Shown here piece after piece: positions 43,826 through 52,617 of a stretch of 64,000 nucleotides of DNA (the first letter of the stretch is position 1; every line of letters starts with the position of its first letter). The position numbers and the translations under genes were made by a program. Where the stretch lies: assembly GCA_002395805.1 (NCBI GenBank), contig DGVB01000012.1, positions 71,127 to 135,126 on the forward strand, read 5' to 3'. A model generated the notes under the pieces. The model searched no databases and was not told the origin of the DNA. It saw only the letters and a list, made by a program, of their open reading frames with translations. Source of the DNA: Bacteroidales bacterium UBA4295. GTDB taxonomy: Bacteria > Bacteroidota > Bacteroidia > Bacteroidales > Paludibacteraceae.

Positions 43826-44727
43826 TTATCCTTGGCTCGCTGCAGGAGATACATAAGGAACGACAACCGCCCGAATTCAGGTTCTGCGGACCATGCTTCG
43901 ATGGCGGAAGCACGTCCTTCTTCAGAGACGGTTGGCCGCTGGGTGGCTTTCCAGTGATAGCCGCAGATGACATGTTTATCTCTGCCGGTAAGGGAGAGTT
44001 CCGGAGCGATGAGGCGGTATATTTCGTGGTCCTGGATGATATTTAATCCTTTCTCCTCAGCCGATCCGGATACTTTTTGCGCGTGCTGGCGGAACCGGTT
44101 AAGCGCCTCCGACACAAATGCCACCCGTCCCTGCAGTGCCAACCGGATCCAGAAGAGGCGGTCACCGCTAGCAGTGAACTGCGCTACCTGCGCCATATCC
44201 ACCTGCTGCGCTGCATCGCGGCGGAAGAGCACCGCAGAAGCATTGCATATATTATTGTATGCGAGGAGATATTGCTTGACAAAAGAGAATCCGGCCATCA
44301 GAAAGTCCCGATTCCATCGGGTGTCACGGCTGCGTTCGATGGGTTTTCCTTCGCTGTCTATCCACTGACTATGGCAGAAAGCAAGGACGGCTTTATCCCG
44401 CTCGATGGCGTTTACCATACGGCTCAGGAATGCCGGTTCGGCTACGTCGTCGCTCTCTGCGATCCAGATATACTCGCCCGTAGCCTCTTTCAGTCCGCGC
44501 TCCCATTGCAGGAAAGTATTGCCGGAGTTCGATTCATTCACTATGAGCGTCTTCACTCGAGGGTCTTTGGCATACTCGCGCAATATCGCCGCACTATCGT
44601 CCGTCGATGCATCATCCAGCAGAATGATTTCAAACTCCGGATAGTCCTGCGAAAAAATACTCTCCATACGCTCCTTCAAATACGGCGCATGGTTGTAATT
44701 GGGCATGATTACGGTAACTTTCTTCAT
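43819..44727 (-). CDS. family 2 glycosyltransferase
   Basis: 302 residues from ATG 44727, after the promoter. VTVIMPNYNHAPYLKERMES, ILLDDASTDDSA and the metal motif WIAESDDVAE are clear GT2 marks, followed by FRRDAAQQV and RLALQGRVAFVSEAL. First gene of the six-gene leftward polysaccharide operon, overlapping the polymerase gene by seven bases. Confidence 0.93.
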   Translation of the reverse strand: MKKVTVIMPNYNHAPYLKERMESIFSQDYPEFEIILLDDASTDDSAAILREYAKDPRVKTLIVNESNSGNTFLQWERGLKEATGEYIWIAESDDVAEPAFLSRMVNAIERDKAVLAFCHSQWIDSEGKPIERSRDTRWNRDFLMAGFSFVKQYLLAYNNICNASAVLFRRDAAQQVDMAQVAQFTASGDRLFWIRLALQGRVAFVSEALNRFRQHAQKVSGSAEEKGLNIIQDHEIYRLIAPELSLTGRDKHVICGYHWKATQRPTVSEEGRASAIEAWSAEPEFGRLSFLMYLLQRAKDKC

Positions 44728-44747
44728 AGCTCTAACACTTAAGTGCG

Positions 44748-44755
44748 CAAAGGTA
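44748..44755 (-). promoter_or_regulatory. promoter (-7 box TACCTTTG) of the polysaccharide operon
   Basis: TTGCATATTTC, an A-run, GCAG, then TACCTTTGCGC, 20 bases upstream of ATG 44727. Confidence 0.85.
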
Positions 44756-44807
44756 CTGCTTTTTTTTGAAATATGCAATTTTTTTTGTGTATTTCAAATA
44801 TTTTATA

Positions 44808-44815
44808 TAATTTTG
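44808..44815 (+). promoter_or_regulatory. promoter (-7 box TAATTTTG) of the phosphatase-superfamily gene
   Basis: TATATAATTTTGCAACC, 16 bases upstream of ATG 44832; divergent to the polysaccharide operon. Confidence 0.75.
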
Positions 44816-44831
44816 CAACCTATTTGAATTT

Positions 44832-46565
44832 ATGTGTATCCGTACTCTGAATAATACGTCTTGGGGAGCATGGCTCCGTTTTCTGCTGGTAGTCGGTCTG
44901 CTTGCCGCCAAATGTTTTTTATTCGACGCATTCGTTGATACCGGTTTATATATATCGCCGGCGAATAAAATCAGCAAATGGGCAGCAGCGATACTGCTGG
45001 CGCTTCCGGTCGTTTTCACGTCAAAGAGATGGCCTGTCTTTGTTTTGCTCGGCATTACCGACCTATGGCTCATCGCGCAAATTATCTATTATCGGGTAAA
45101 CCACCTTTTCATCACATGGCATCTCTTTACCCTCACGGGAAACATGGATGGATTCTGGCGGAGTATCATTCCTTATTTTGATTTCTCATTGCTGCTTTTT
45201 CCTCTTCTGACCTGTGTGGCTGCGGTATGCTGTTTATGGAAAGCGGCTCCTTTTCGATGGTGGGAGGTGTTGATTGTTGTCGTGACGGGAATTTGCACCA
45301 GTTTCACCGGTTCGTACATGCGCTGGCATTATCATCGCCCGTATATCAACGGAGCTCCTTTTACATGGGAATGGGTTAATCCGTGCAGTGTACCGCAGGC
45401 ATTTTTTGTTGATGTGAGCGAGAACGAGCGCAAAGCTACCCACTATATCCACCACCGCTCTGTGTTAGCCTATCCGCTTTTCATGGCGGCGGATTTTATC
45501 CGGTCATGGTCCACACGAAGTACACCTGCGGAACTGACAGCAGAAGAAGAGAAAGAGTTAGCCACTCTTATACAGCCCTATACCGAGCCCGAACCTTTGC
45601 AGGGGAATCTCGTCATACTGCTGTTAGAGAGTTTTGAAGGATGGGTATTGGATGCAAAAGATGTCTCCGGCAACCCTATATGCCCTGCTATGAGCGCTTT
45701 TATCAGCTCCCATCCGCTGCTTTATGTCAGGGATGTGAAATCGCAAATCCAGTATGGTATGTCCGGGGACGGGCAACTCATCGTCAATACGGGGCTGTAC
45801 CCCACTCTGGAAGGGATTGCTTGCGTTGATTATGACTATTGCACCTATCCCAATATTGCCCATTTCTTTCCCTATAGTGCTATTGTCAACCCCTGCCGCA
45901 ATGTATGGAACCAGCACACGATGACTCCCGCATATGGTTATCAGGACTTGATAGAACCGGACACGGACTATCGTTTCGCATGGTCAGACAGCACGATGAT
46001 AGACAGATTAATAGAGACTATATCCGCTTCGTCTGTGCCTTCATGCGTAATGGGTATTTCTATCAACGGGCATCTTCCGTTCGACAGTTCGCCGGATAAA
46101 GAGGTCAATATTCCCGACAGCGTTCCACCCATTATACGGAGTTATATGCAGACGGCGCATTTCACGGACCGGCATGTAGGGCGTTTTTTGGCATGGGCAG
46201 ACACGGCCGTAGTGATGCAAAACAGTACGATCGCTATCACAGGAGACCACCGTATTTTCAATTGTAACATGAGCGATGAGGTGCGGGACTACGGTTTGCG
46301 CGCGAACCTGCCTTTCGGCACCGGTCAAGCCGGATGTCCGCTTATTATAGTCTCACCCCAAATAGACACGCTACGAATAATAGAACAGGCAGAACAAATA
46401 GATATCTTCCCAACTATTTTGGATTTCATCGGGCAGAAATCTTATTTCTGGAGAGGATTTGGGCGGGACTTGAGAGAAGCGAATTTATCCGATGAACACG
46501 GCAATTATTCCGTTCACCGCTCCCTCTCCGACAAACTGATCCGTATGAATTATTTCAAGCAATGA
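44832..46565 (+). CDS. LtaS-like membrane enzyme of the alkaline phosphatase superfamily
   Basis: 577 residues. Five N-terminal membrane helices (about 10-190) carry a large extracytoplasmic domain. Metal-site features are VILLLESFEGWV, a probable Ser nucleophile in QYGMSGDGQLIVNTG, NGHLPFD and ITGDHRIF. Relatives transfer phosphoglycerol or phosphoethanolamine to glycans or lipids. The downstream gene, overlapping by four bases, is a broken glycerophosphodiesterase, which fits a phosphoglycerol-type substrate. It stands back to back with the polysaccharide operon and may decorate its product. Confidence 0.85.
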   Translation: MCIRTLNNTSWGAWLRFLLVVGLLAAKCFLFDAFVDTGLYISPANKISKWAAAILLALPVVFTSKRWPVFVLLGITDLWLIAQIIYYRVNHLFITWHLFTLTGNMDGFWRSIIPYFDFSLLLFPLLTCVAAVCCLWKAAPFRWWEVLIVVVTGICTSFTGSYMRWHYHRPYINGAPFTWEWVNPCSVPQAFFVDVSENERKATHYIHHRSVLAYPLFMAADFIRSWSTRSTPAELTAEEEKELATLIQPYTEPEPLQGNLVILLLESFEGWVLDAKDVSGNPICPAMSAFISSHPLLYVRDVKSQIQYGMSGDGQLIVNTGLYPTLEGIACVDYDYCTYPNIAHFFPYSAIVNPCRNVWNQHTMTPAYGYQDLIEPDTDYRFAWSDSTMIDRLIETISASSVPSCVMGISINGHLPFDSSPDKEVNIPDSVPPIIRSYMQTAHFTDRHVGRFLAWADTAVVMQNSTIAITGDHRIFNCNMSDEVRDYGLRANLPFGTGQAGCPLIIVSPQIDTLRIIEQAEQIDIFPTILDFIGQKSYFWRGFGRDLREANLSDEHGNYSVHRSLSDKLIRMNYFKQ

Positions 46566-47242
46566 AAACAATCTTCCATTTTCTATTTGTTCTCTTCCTC
46601 GCAGCAATAATACAAGGCTGTACCCGCCAAGAATATATTGCCCATGCCGGCGGAAGTATACATGGATATTGCTATTCCAATAGTTTGGAAGTGGTTCAGA
46701 ATAGTTTGGAGCATGGCATTGATTTCATTGAACTTGATCTGTCCGTCACTTCGGACGGTCAGTTAGTAGCTTGGCACGACTGGAATTTCGAATGGACTTA
46801 CGCTCCCACTCACGACGAGTTTATGGCTCGTAAGATCTATGGTCTGTTCACTCCTATTGATTTTCCGAGGATGGATTCTATTTTATCCGCCAATCCGGGG
46901 CTCTCACTGGTAACGGATAAAATTTCCGATCCTGCCATTATTGATCAATGGCTTCATAAATACAAGAAATGAGTGTGGGTGGAGTGTTTTTCCGACGAGG
47001 ATTATTTCACTCTTCAGAAGATGGGATACAACGTGTTAGCAAGTAAAGTGCCTCCTTATAAAACAGACACAGTTGCCGCCATCCGATGCTATACGTTCAA
47101 TCGATTCCATTGTTCGGATTTGTCTCAACGCGACGGTGACTGCTTCGCACTCTTCGGCGGAGAGATCAGCCGCCATAATGCAGACAGTCTCTTCGCCTCA
47201 GACCCGCGTATCCGGTTCGTTTACATCGATTTCTATGAATAA
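46562..47242 (+). pseudogene. glycerophosphodiester phosphodiesterase-like lipoprotein, interrupted by an in-frame TGA
   Basis: First part 136 codons, TGA at 46970-46972, then 89 more codons in the same frame to 47242; together 226 positions, near the family length. Lipoprotein signal with IQGC lipobox. GDPD motifs YIAHAGG (catalytic His), FIELDLSVTSDG and AWHDW are in the first part. Text after the stop (VWVECFSDEDYFTLQKMGY) continues the family pattern. The codon after TGA is GTG, so a second start is formally possible. A sequencing error, a recent nonsense mutation or read-through would all fit. The start overlaps the upstream gene (ATGA). Confidence 0.85.
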
Positions 47243-47246
47243 AAAA

Positions 47247-47272
47247 AAGCCCGAAACGAATGTTCCGGGTTT
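47247..47272. terminator. bidirectional terminator between the GDPD gene and rpsP
   Basis: Stem AAGCCCG/CGGGTTT extended by AAC/GTT after one mismatch. A run of eight A's on the left and T-rich DNA on the right serve both directions. Confidence 0.75.
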
Positions 47273-47385
47273 CTTTGGTTCTTTTTTCTCGGGAGGAATG
47301 TCTGTCCAAAGGACGATATTCCGACCGAAAAGCGAAGGATAAAACGTAGCGTAATTGAGCGGCAGCGCCGCGAGTCACGCGAGTT

Positions 47386-47958
47386 TTAATCCTCGCGCGC
47401 CTCAGCTTCCTCTGCAGGAGCCTCGCCTTTAGCCTCTGCCTCAGCGGCAGCAGCTTCCTGCGCAGCCTCTTGAGCCGCAGCAGCGAGTGCAGCGTCTGCA
47501 GCAGCACGCTTCTCTGCGATAGCCGCAGCTTTAGCCTTGTTGGTTTCTACCTCTTGTGCGTGGAGAGCACGGGCTGCAGCAGCTTTCTTGTCTGCCTCTG
47601 CCTGGCTGATCTTGCCTGCCTTGGCATCCTTCTGAGCCTTCCATGCGTCGAAACGCTTCTGAGCCTCTTCCTCGCTGAAAGCACCCTTGGCTACACCGCC
47701 TTGCAAGTGCTTCATCAGCAATACACCTTCGTTAGAAAGGATCGTACGTACGGTGTCGGTCGGCTGAGCACCTACGCCTACCCAGTACAACGCACGCTCA
47801 AAATTGAGGATAACGGTTGCAGGATTGGTGTTGGGGTTGAACGAGCCGAGACGCTCGATGTACTTGCCGTCACGCGGCGAACGGCTGTCTGCTACTACGA
47901 TGTGGTAGAAAGCATAGTCTTTGTGACCATAACGAGCCAAACGAATTTTTGTTGCCAT
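47386..47958 (-). CDS. rpsP: 30S ribosomal protein S16
   Basis: 190 residues. Residues 1-85 are the S16 fold ([59 protein letters not shown]). The rest is an Ala/Glu/Lys-rich tail, normal for Bacteroidetes S16. Single-gene unit with promoter at 48045-48052 and a bidirectional terminator. Confidence 0.97.
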   Translation of the reverse strand: MATKIRLARYGHKDYAFYHIVVADSRSPRDGKYIERLGSFNPNTNPATVILNFERALYWVGVGAQPTDTVRTILSNEGVLLMKHLQGGVAKGAFSEEEAQKRFDAWKAQKDAKAGKISQAEADKKAAAARALHAQEVETNKAKAAAIAEKRAAADAALAAAAQEAAQEAAAAEAEAKGEAPAEEAEARED

Positions 47959-48044
47959 TTGTTTTGGTTTGTTTTGTGGGCTTTGGATTACACGAATCCC
48001 TGCCCGGGTTAATACTAATGACGTGCTTTTACTCGAAAAGCCTG

Positions 48045-48052
48045 CAAAAGTA
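48045..48052 (-). promoter_or_regulatory. promoter (-7 box TACTTTTG) of rpsP
   Basis: An A-run, GCAG, TACTTTTGCAGG, 87 bases upstream of the rpsP start. Confidence 0.78.
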
Positions 48053-48105
48053 CTGCTTTTTTTTTACATACACAAATATTTTTTGCATTTTTCATTTTTT
48101 TTTTG

Positions 48106-48113
48106 TAATTTTG
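48106..48113 (+). promoter_or_regulatory. promoter (-7 box TAATTTTG) of cca
   Basis: TTTTGTAATTTTGCACCC, 18 bases upstream of ATG 48132; it rules out the longer reading from 47949. Confidence 0.78.
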
Positions 48114-48131
48114 CACCCGATTTTACAAATC

Positions 48132-49694
48132 ATGCGTATTTCCGATCCGAAAATAGAGAACCCTATACTGCATCTGATTGGCGAAGAGGCTGATCGGATG
48201 GGTCTGGAGTGCTATGTCATCGGCGGATGGGTGCGGGACCTCTTTCTGCATAGACCGTCCGACGATATCGATGTCGTGGTGGTAGCCCCCCAGCCCCCTG
48301 AAGGGGGAGAGAACTCCGGCATTGGGATTACATTGGCAGATGCGGTCGCGAAGCGGCTCGGCAAAGGAGCGCATCTCGCTGTATTCAAGACCTACGGTAC
48401 CGCGCAGGTGAAGAAAGGAGGGATGGAGCTGGAGTTCGTCGGTGCACGGAAAGAGAGTTACCGGCACGACAGCCGCAATCCGATCGTGGAAGACGGGACG
48501 CTTGAGGAGGATCAGAACCGGCGGGATTTTACCATCAACGCCATGGCGATATGCCTGAATAATGTACAAAGGGACGATGTACAATGTACGAAGGCATTGA
48601 AGTACGGCGAACTGCTGGATCCGTTTGACGGGATAGGAGACTTGGAGCGGTGCATCATTCGTACGCCGCTGGATCCGGATATCACTTTCAGTGACGATCC
48701 GCTGCGTATGATGCGGGCTATACGGTTCGCCACGCAGTTGGGTTTCAACCTCGACGGCGAGACCTTCGACGCTATCGCGCGGAACAAAGAACGCATCGGT
48801 ATCATCACCAAAGAGCGGATCGCGGAGGAACTGAACAAGATCATGCTCTCCCGCCGCCCTTCGGAAGGATGGCTGCTGCTGGACAAGACGGGTCTGCTGC
48901 CGCTCATCTTCCCCGAGCTGGCGGCACTCAAAGGCGTGGAGGTCAAAGAGGGACGCGGACACAAGGATGTCTTCTACCATACCCTCAAAGTGCTGGACAA
49001 CGTGGCCTCCTTGCAGGATTCCTACAGCGAAGCGGTCTTACAGCAACGCGGTCCTGCAGGCGAGGCCGGTCCAACAGCAAAGCGGTCCAACAGTCCGCAG
49101 GACGGTCTGTTATGGCTCCGCTGGGCGGCGCTGCTGCACGACATAGGCAAACCGCGCTCCAAGCAATGGGACCCGCATGCCGGATGGACCTTCCGGAATC
49201 ATAACTACTTAGGCGCCAAGATGGTCCCTAAGATCTTCGCACGGATGAAACTGCCGCTGAACGAGAAGATGGAGTATGTCCGCAAGATGGTGGACCTCCA
49301 TATGCGGCCGATCAACCTGATCGAGGACACCGTGACGGACAGTGCAGTAAGGCGTCTGCTCTTCGAAGCAGGAGATGATATAGACGACCTGATGCTGCTT
49401 TGCGATGCGGATATCACCAGCCGGAACGAAGAGAAAGTGGAGCGATATCACCGCAATTACCAACTCGTCCGCGAGAAGATGATCGAACTCGAAGAACGCG
49501 ACCGTATCCGTAATTTCCAGCCGCCGGTGAAAGGCGACGAGATCATGGCGATCCTGCATCTGGAGCCTTGCTCCACCGTAGGAGAACTGAAAGCGGCTAT
49601 CAAGGACGCTATCCTCGACGGCGTGATACCCAATGAATACGAACCCGCAAAAGAATATTTACTCAAACTCGCCCATGAGCGGGGACTTTGTTAG
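48132..49694 (+). CDS. cca: CCA tRNA nucleotidyltransferase with HD domain
   Basis: 520 residues from ATG 48132. YVIGGWVRDLFL and the catalytic DIDVVVV (Asp45, Asp47), RRDFTINAMA, TPLDPDITFSDDPLRMMRAIRF, then the HD domain LLHDIGK. It adds or repairs the CCA end of tRNAs; the tRNA in this window does not encode CCA. Three repeat-coded inserts: PQPPEGGENSG (53-63) splits the usual VVVV-GIxLA run, QRDDVQCTK lies at about 147-155, and AVLQQRGPAGEAGPTAKRSN at about 300-320 sits before the HD motif. The frame is open throughout. Operon with parE, three bases apart. Confidence 0.95.
   Translation: MRISDPKIENPILHLIGEEADRMGLECYVIGGWVRDLFLHRPSDDIDVVVVAPQPPEGGENSGIGITLADAVAKRLGKGAHLAVFKTYGTAQVKKGGMELEFVGARKESYRHDSRNPIVEDGTLEEDQNRRDFTINAMAICLNNVQRDDVQCTKALKYGELLDPFDGIGDLERCIIRTPLDPDITFSDDPLRMMRAIRFATQLGFNLDGETFDAIARNKERIGIITKERIAEELNKIMLSRRPSEGWLLLDKTGLLPLIFPELAALKGVEVKEGRGHKDVFYHTLKVLDNVASLQDSYSEAVLQQRGPAGEAGPTAKRSNSPQDGLLWLRWAALLHDIGKPRSKQWDPHAGWTFRNHNYLGAKMVPKIFARMKLPLNEKMEYVRKMVDLHMRPINLIEDTVTDSAVRRLLFEAGDDIDDLMLLCDADITSRNEEKVERYHRNYQLVREKMIELEERDRIRNFQPPVKGDEIMAILHLEPCSTVGELKAAIKDAILDGVIPNEYEPAKEYLLKLAHERGLC
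48294..48307. repeat. GC-rich palindrome in frame inside cca
   Basis: CCCCCTGAAGGGGG, stem 6, loop 2. The core CCCTGAAGGG is shared with 52769-52780 in cysS. Confidence 0.75.
48564..48592. repeat. period 7-8 tandem array in frame inside cca
   Basis: Units gtacaaa, gggacgat, gtacaat and gtacgaa, coding for QRDDVQCTK-like residues; the same words occur in two glycosyltransferases. Confidence 0.7.
49021..49107. repeat. 16-20 bp tandem family, five units in frame inside cca
   Basis: Units cctacagcgaagcggtc, ttacagcaacgcggtc, ctgcaggcgaggccggtc, caacagcaaagcggtc and caacagtccgcaggacggtc. They are the reverse complement of the units at 39381-39450. Confidence 0.9.
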
Positions 49695-49697
49695 AAT

Positions 49698-51635
49698 ATG
49701 GCAGAAGAAAACGAAATAAACTTGGCAGCCGTGGAATACGGCGAAGCGAACATCATTCACCTTGACGACATGGAGCATATCCGTCGGCGTCCGGGTATGT
49801 ATATCGGTAAGTTAGGCGACGGCAGTCACTCCGACGACGGTATCTACGTGCTCATCAAAGAATCTATCGACAACTCCATCGATGAGTACCGTATGGGTGA
49901 AGGCAAGGTGATTGAAGTAGAAATCAGCAGTCAGCCTTCAGATGCCAGCCATCAGATGGTACGTGTGCGCGACTACGGACGCGGTATCCCTTTGGGCAAA
50001 CTGGTGGAGGTAGTCTCGGTCCTCAATACCGGCGGTAAATACGACAGCAAGGCCTTCAAGAAATCCGTGGGTCTGAACGGTGTGGGTACCAAGGCCGTCA
50101 ATGCCCTTTCTTCTTTCTTCGCCGTAGAGTCGTACCGCGAAGGCAAGATGCGCCGCGTGGAGTTTGCGCAAGGCAAACTGACCTCGGATACCGATATTGT
50201 GGACTACAACGGACCGGAGAAACGCGGTACGGTCATTGAGTTTGTGCCGGACGACAGCAAAGGGCTATTCGAGAACTACCATTTCCGCGATGACTATATC
50301 GAGGAGTTGCTGCGCAACTATGCGTACCTCAATACCGGCCTGACGCTTGTCTATAACGGCAAGAAATTCGTCTCCAAGAACGGTCTGCTGGATCTGCTGA
50401 CGGAGAATATGACGGTCTCTCCCCTTTATCCTATCATCCATATCAAGGGCGAAGATATCGAGATTGCCCTCACCCATACCGACCAGAACGGCGACGAGTA
50501 CTACTCTTTCGTCAACGGCCAGCACACCATTCAGGGCGGCACCCACCAGACGGCTTTCCGCGAGGCGATCGGCAGGACGATCAAAGAGTTTTTCAACAAG
50601 AACCAGGAGCTGGCGGACATCCGAAACGGCGTGGTGGGAGCGATCGCCATCAACGTAGAAGAACCTGTCTTCGAGAGCCAGACCAAAGTCAAACTCGGTT
50701 CCAAAGACATGAGCCCCACCGGCGGCATCTCTGTCAACAAGTTCGTCAATGATTTCGTCAAACAGCAGCTGGATAACTACCTTCATAAAACACCGCAGAC
50801 CGTGGAGATCATGCTCCAGAAGATCCAGGACAGCGAGAAAGAGCGCAAGGCGATCGCAGGTGTGACCAAAGCGGCGCGGGAGCGGGCGAAAAAGAACCTC
50901 GTCAACAACCCCAAGCTGCGCGACTGCCAGATTCACCTCAACGACCCCAAACCCGTCAAGAGCAGCAAGGACGCGGACGACGATCTACGGCTGGAGAGCT
51001 GCATCTTCATCACGGAGGGTCTATCCGCTTCCGGATCCATCACCAAGAGCCGCGACGTACGTACCCAGGCCGTCTTCTCCCTGCGAGGCAAACCCCTCAA
51101 CTGCTACGGACTGACCAAACAGGTAGTGTATGAGAACGAAGAGTTCAACTGTCTGCAGTCGGCGCTCAATATTGAAGACGGACTCGACGAGCTCCGCTAC
51201 AACAAAGTCATCATCGCTACTGATGCCGATGTGGACGGTATGCACATCCGGCTGCTGATGCTCACTTTCTTCCTCCAGTTCTTCCCCGACCTGGTCAAGA
51301 AAGGACATGTCTATATCCTGCAGACGCCGCTTTTCCGCGTGAAGGACAAGAACCAGACGATATACTGCTATTCCGAGGAGGAGCGGCAGAAAGCCATCGC
51401 CAAGATCAAGACGCCGGAGATCACACGATTCAAAGGACTGGGAGAGATCTCGCCGGATGAGTTCAAGGGCTTCATCGGTGCCGGTATCCGGCTGGACCAG
51501 GTAACCCTGCGTAAGGACGACAACGTCAAAGAACTGCTGGCCTACTACATGGGCAAGAACACCACCGAACGCCAACAGTTCATCATCGATAACCTCGTGA
51601 TCGAAGAAGACCGCGTAGAGGAAAATTACGAATGA
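49698..51635 (+). CDS. parE: DNA topoisomerase IV subunit B
   Basis: 645 residues. GHKL ATPase part: [13 protein letters not shown] (Glu/Asn), [23 protein letters not shown]. Toprim part: [17 protein letters not shown] and [15 protein letters not shown]; the C-terminus [20 protein letters not shown] is complete. ParE rather than GyrB is favoured by the length and by the Bacteroidetes-type start [20 protein letters not shown]. No parC follows; the next gene is a small membrane protein. The stop lies in a period-7 array. Confidence 0.92.
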   Translation: MAEENEINLAAVEYGEANIIHLDDMEHIRRRPGMYIGKLGDGSHSDDGIYVLIKESIDNSIDEYRMGEGKVIEVEISSQPSDASHQMVRVRDYGRGIPLGKLVEVVSVLNTGGKYDSKAFKKSVGLNGVGTKAVNALSSFFAVESYREGKMRRVEFAQGKLTSDTDIVDYNGPEKRGTVIEFVPDDSKGLFENYHFRDDYIEELLRNYAYLNTGLTLVYNGKKFVSKNGLLDLLTENMTVSPLYPIIHIKGEDIEIALTHTDQNGDEYYSFVNGQHTIQGGTHQTAFREAIGRTIKEFFNKNQELADIRNGVVGAIAINVEEPVFESQTKVKLGSKDMSPTGGISVNKFVNDFVKQQLDNYLHKTPQTVEIMLQKIQDSEKERKAIAGVTKAARERAKKNLVNNPKLRDCQIHLNDPKPVKSSKDADDDLRLESCIFITEGLSASGSITKSRDVRTQAVFSLRGKPLNCYGLTKQVVYENEEFNCLQSALNIEDGLDELRYNKVIIATDADVDGMHIRLLMLTFFLQFFPDLVKKGHVYILQTPLFRVKDKNQTIYCYSEEERQKAIAKIKTPEITRFKGLGEISPDEFKGFIGAGIRLDQVTLRKDDNVKELLAYYMGKNTTERQQFIIDNLVIEEDRVEENYE

Positions 51636-51656
51636 CGAATTACGAATGACGAATGA
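51622..51656. repeat. period-7 tandem array bridging parE and the next gene
   Basis: Units gaaaatt, acgaatg, acgaatt, acgaatg, acgaatg. It holds the parE stop and the next ATG (51653). Confidence 0.88.
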
Positions 51657-51874
51657 AAGCGCTGATAGCATTCATAGTAATGGCGATTCTTGTGCTCACG
51701 CTCATCGAGATCAACGAGCGAGTGAAGAAGTCGAAAGTCGAAAGACAAAAGACCGCGGCAGAGCCGCTAAAAGATGAGGAATGCCAAAAAGAACAATCCG
51801 GACAGGAAGACTGCTCGGGATGCGGACTGATTGATGTCTGCGAGAAAGAAGAGAAAAAGGAAACGGGCCGCTGA
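51653..51874 (+). CDS. small single-pass membrane protein with Cys-rich tail
   Basis: 73 residues. One N-terminal hydrophobic helix (ALIAFIVMAILVLTLI) followed by a charged linker and the tail CSGCGLIDVCEKEEKKE with Cys-x2-Cys-x5-Cys. This resembles small Bacteroidetes proteins with a CCGxHxxCEK-type tail that often accompany larger genes; function unknown. Its linker KSKVERQKT is coded by four 7-bp units (51728-51755). The stop codon lies in the loop of the terminator. Confidence 0.75.
   Translation: MKALIAFIVMAILVLTLIEINERVKKSKVERQKTAAEPLKDEECQKEQSGQEDCSGCGLIDVCEKEEKKETGR
51728..51755. repeat. period-7 tandem array in frame inside the small membrane protein gene
   Basis: Units aagtcga, aagtcga, aagacaa and aagaccg. 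Confidence 0.85.
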
Positions 51875-51890
51875 AGCCCGTTTTTTTTTT
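51861..51890. terminator. bidirectional terminator with a stop codon in its loop
   Basis: Stem AAACGGGC/GCCCGTTT, 7-base loop CGCTGAA, then ten T's. The TGA of the small gene is in the loop. Read leftward it ends the glgB-cysS operon with TTTCCTTTTT. Confidence 0.88.
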
Positions 51891-52617
51891 ATTGTCTTAC
51901 CGTAATATGGAAACAAGATTGTTTCCACTCATACTTGACGTATATCTTCCCTGCCCGCTGATGATTCAGCAGCACCTGCCCCAACACTAATTTCAGATTA
52001 TCCTCATGCATATACGCGTGTGTGCGCGTTACCTTATTATAACGCATATACGCGAGGTCGAACGTGGTGCCGTAGCAATGGCAGGATTGGGTCGTTGAAT
52101 TGATATTGCCGCTTTTTTGCAGATACTTGATGTCTTGCTCCGTGCGGAGTACAGACGTGACATAAAACCGGTAGTGCGGCAGACCATTTCGGGCTAATAT
52201 ATCCGCCCATTCGGCTCCGATAGCCTCCAGTTCGCGGGCGGCGGAAGGAATGAGGTACGGTACCGAGTGGGTCAGACTATCCACGATATAATTCTCATTC
52301 GTCTTGATCTCCACCAGATGATGACGCATCTTCGCTGCGTCCTCCCTGTCTTTCGGCGGACGGGATAGACCGATACGACTGGCTACCTCATGCTGCTTCG
52401 CCTGCAGATCGTTGAACTTCGTCTTATAACTGAATGTCCGTCCGGGATACCATACCAGGCTGTCTTCGACGATTTCCGTGTCAGTTTGCGGCTTGGTGCC
52501 GCAGCTGACAAAGGAAATGACCGCTAACGCTATAAGACCGGCCATAAAAAGCCTGTATGACCGCTTCGCTGTAGGATCGCAACATGCGTTGCTGTCAGAT
52601 AGACCATTCGAAGCCAT
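51889..52617 (-). CDS. DUF5715 lipoprotein, M15-like peptidase fold
   Basis: 242 residues from ATG 52617, overlapping cysS by 23 bases; ATG 52545 is the only other start but leaves a signal without positive residues. [22 protein letters not shown] would be the signal, with lipobox FVSC. M15-like marks: SVLRTEQD, then [13 protein letters not shown] (His and Asp metal ligands) and the final CFHITV. Probably a peptidoglycan-related periplasmic protein; activity not shown. Its N-terminal residues and hydrophobic core are coded by units of the 16-20 bp repeat family. Confidence 0.8.
   Translation of the reverse strand: MASNGLSDSNACCDPTAKRSYRLFMAGLIALAVISFVSCGTKPQTDTEIVEDSLVWYPGRTFSYKTKFNDLQAKQHEVASRIGLSRPPKDREDAAKMRHHLVEIKTNENYIVDSLTHSVPYLIPSAARELEAIGAEWADILARNGLPHYRFYVTSVLRTEQDIKYLQKSGNINSTTQSCHCYGTTFDLAYMRYNKVTRTHAYMHEDNLKLVLGQVLLNHQRAGKIYVKYEWKQSCFHITVRQ
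52518..52610. repeat. 16-20 bp repeat family at the start of the DUF5715 gene
   Basis: On the minus strand: gacagcaacgcatgttgcgatc, ctacagcgaagcggtc and ttatagcgttagcggtc. The last unit codes for part of the signal peptide core. Confidence 0.7.

Noticed and set aside
46970-46972. TGA as selenocysteine or reassigned codon
   Set aside because: TGA ends many clear genes here, no SECIS-like hairpin is evident and the family has no Cys or Sec at this place.
47386-47958. Long Ala/Glu tail of S16 as a novel fusion
   Set aside because: Such tails are usual for S16 in Bacteroidetes.
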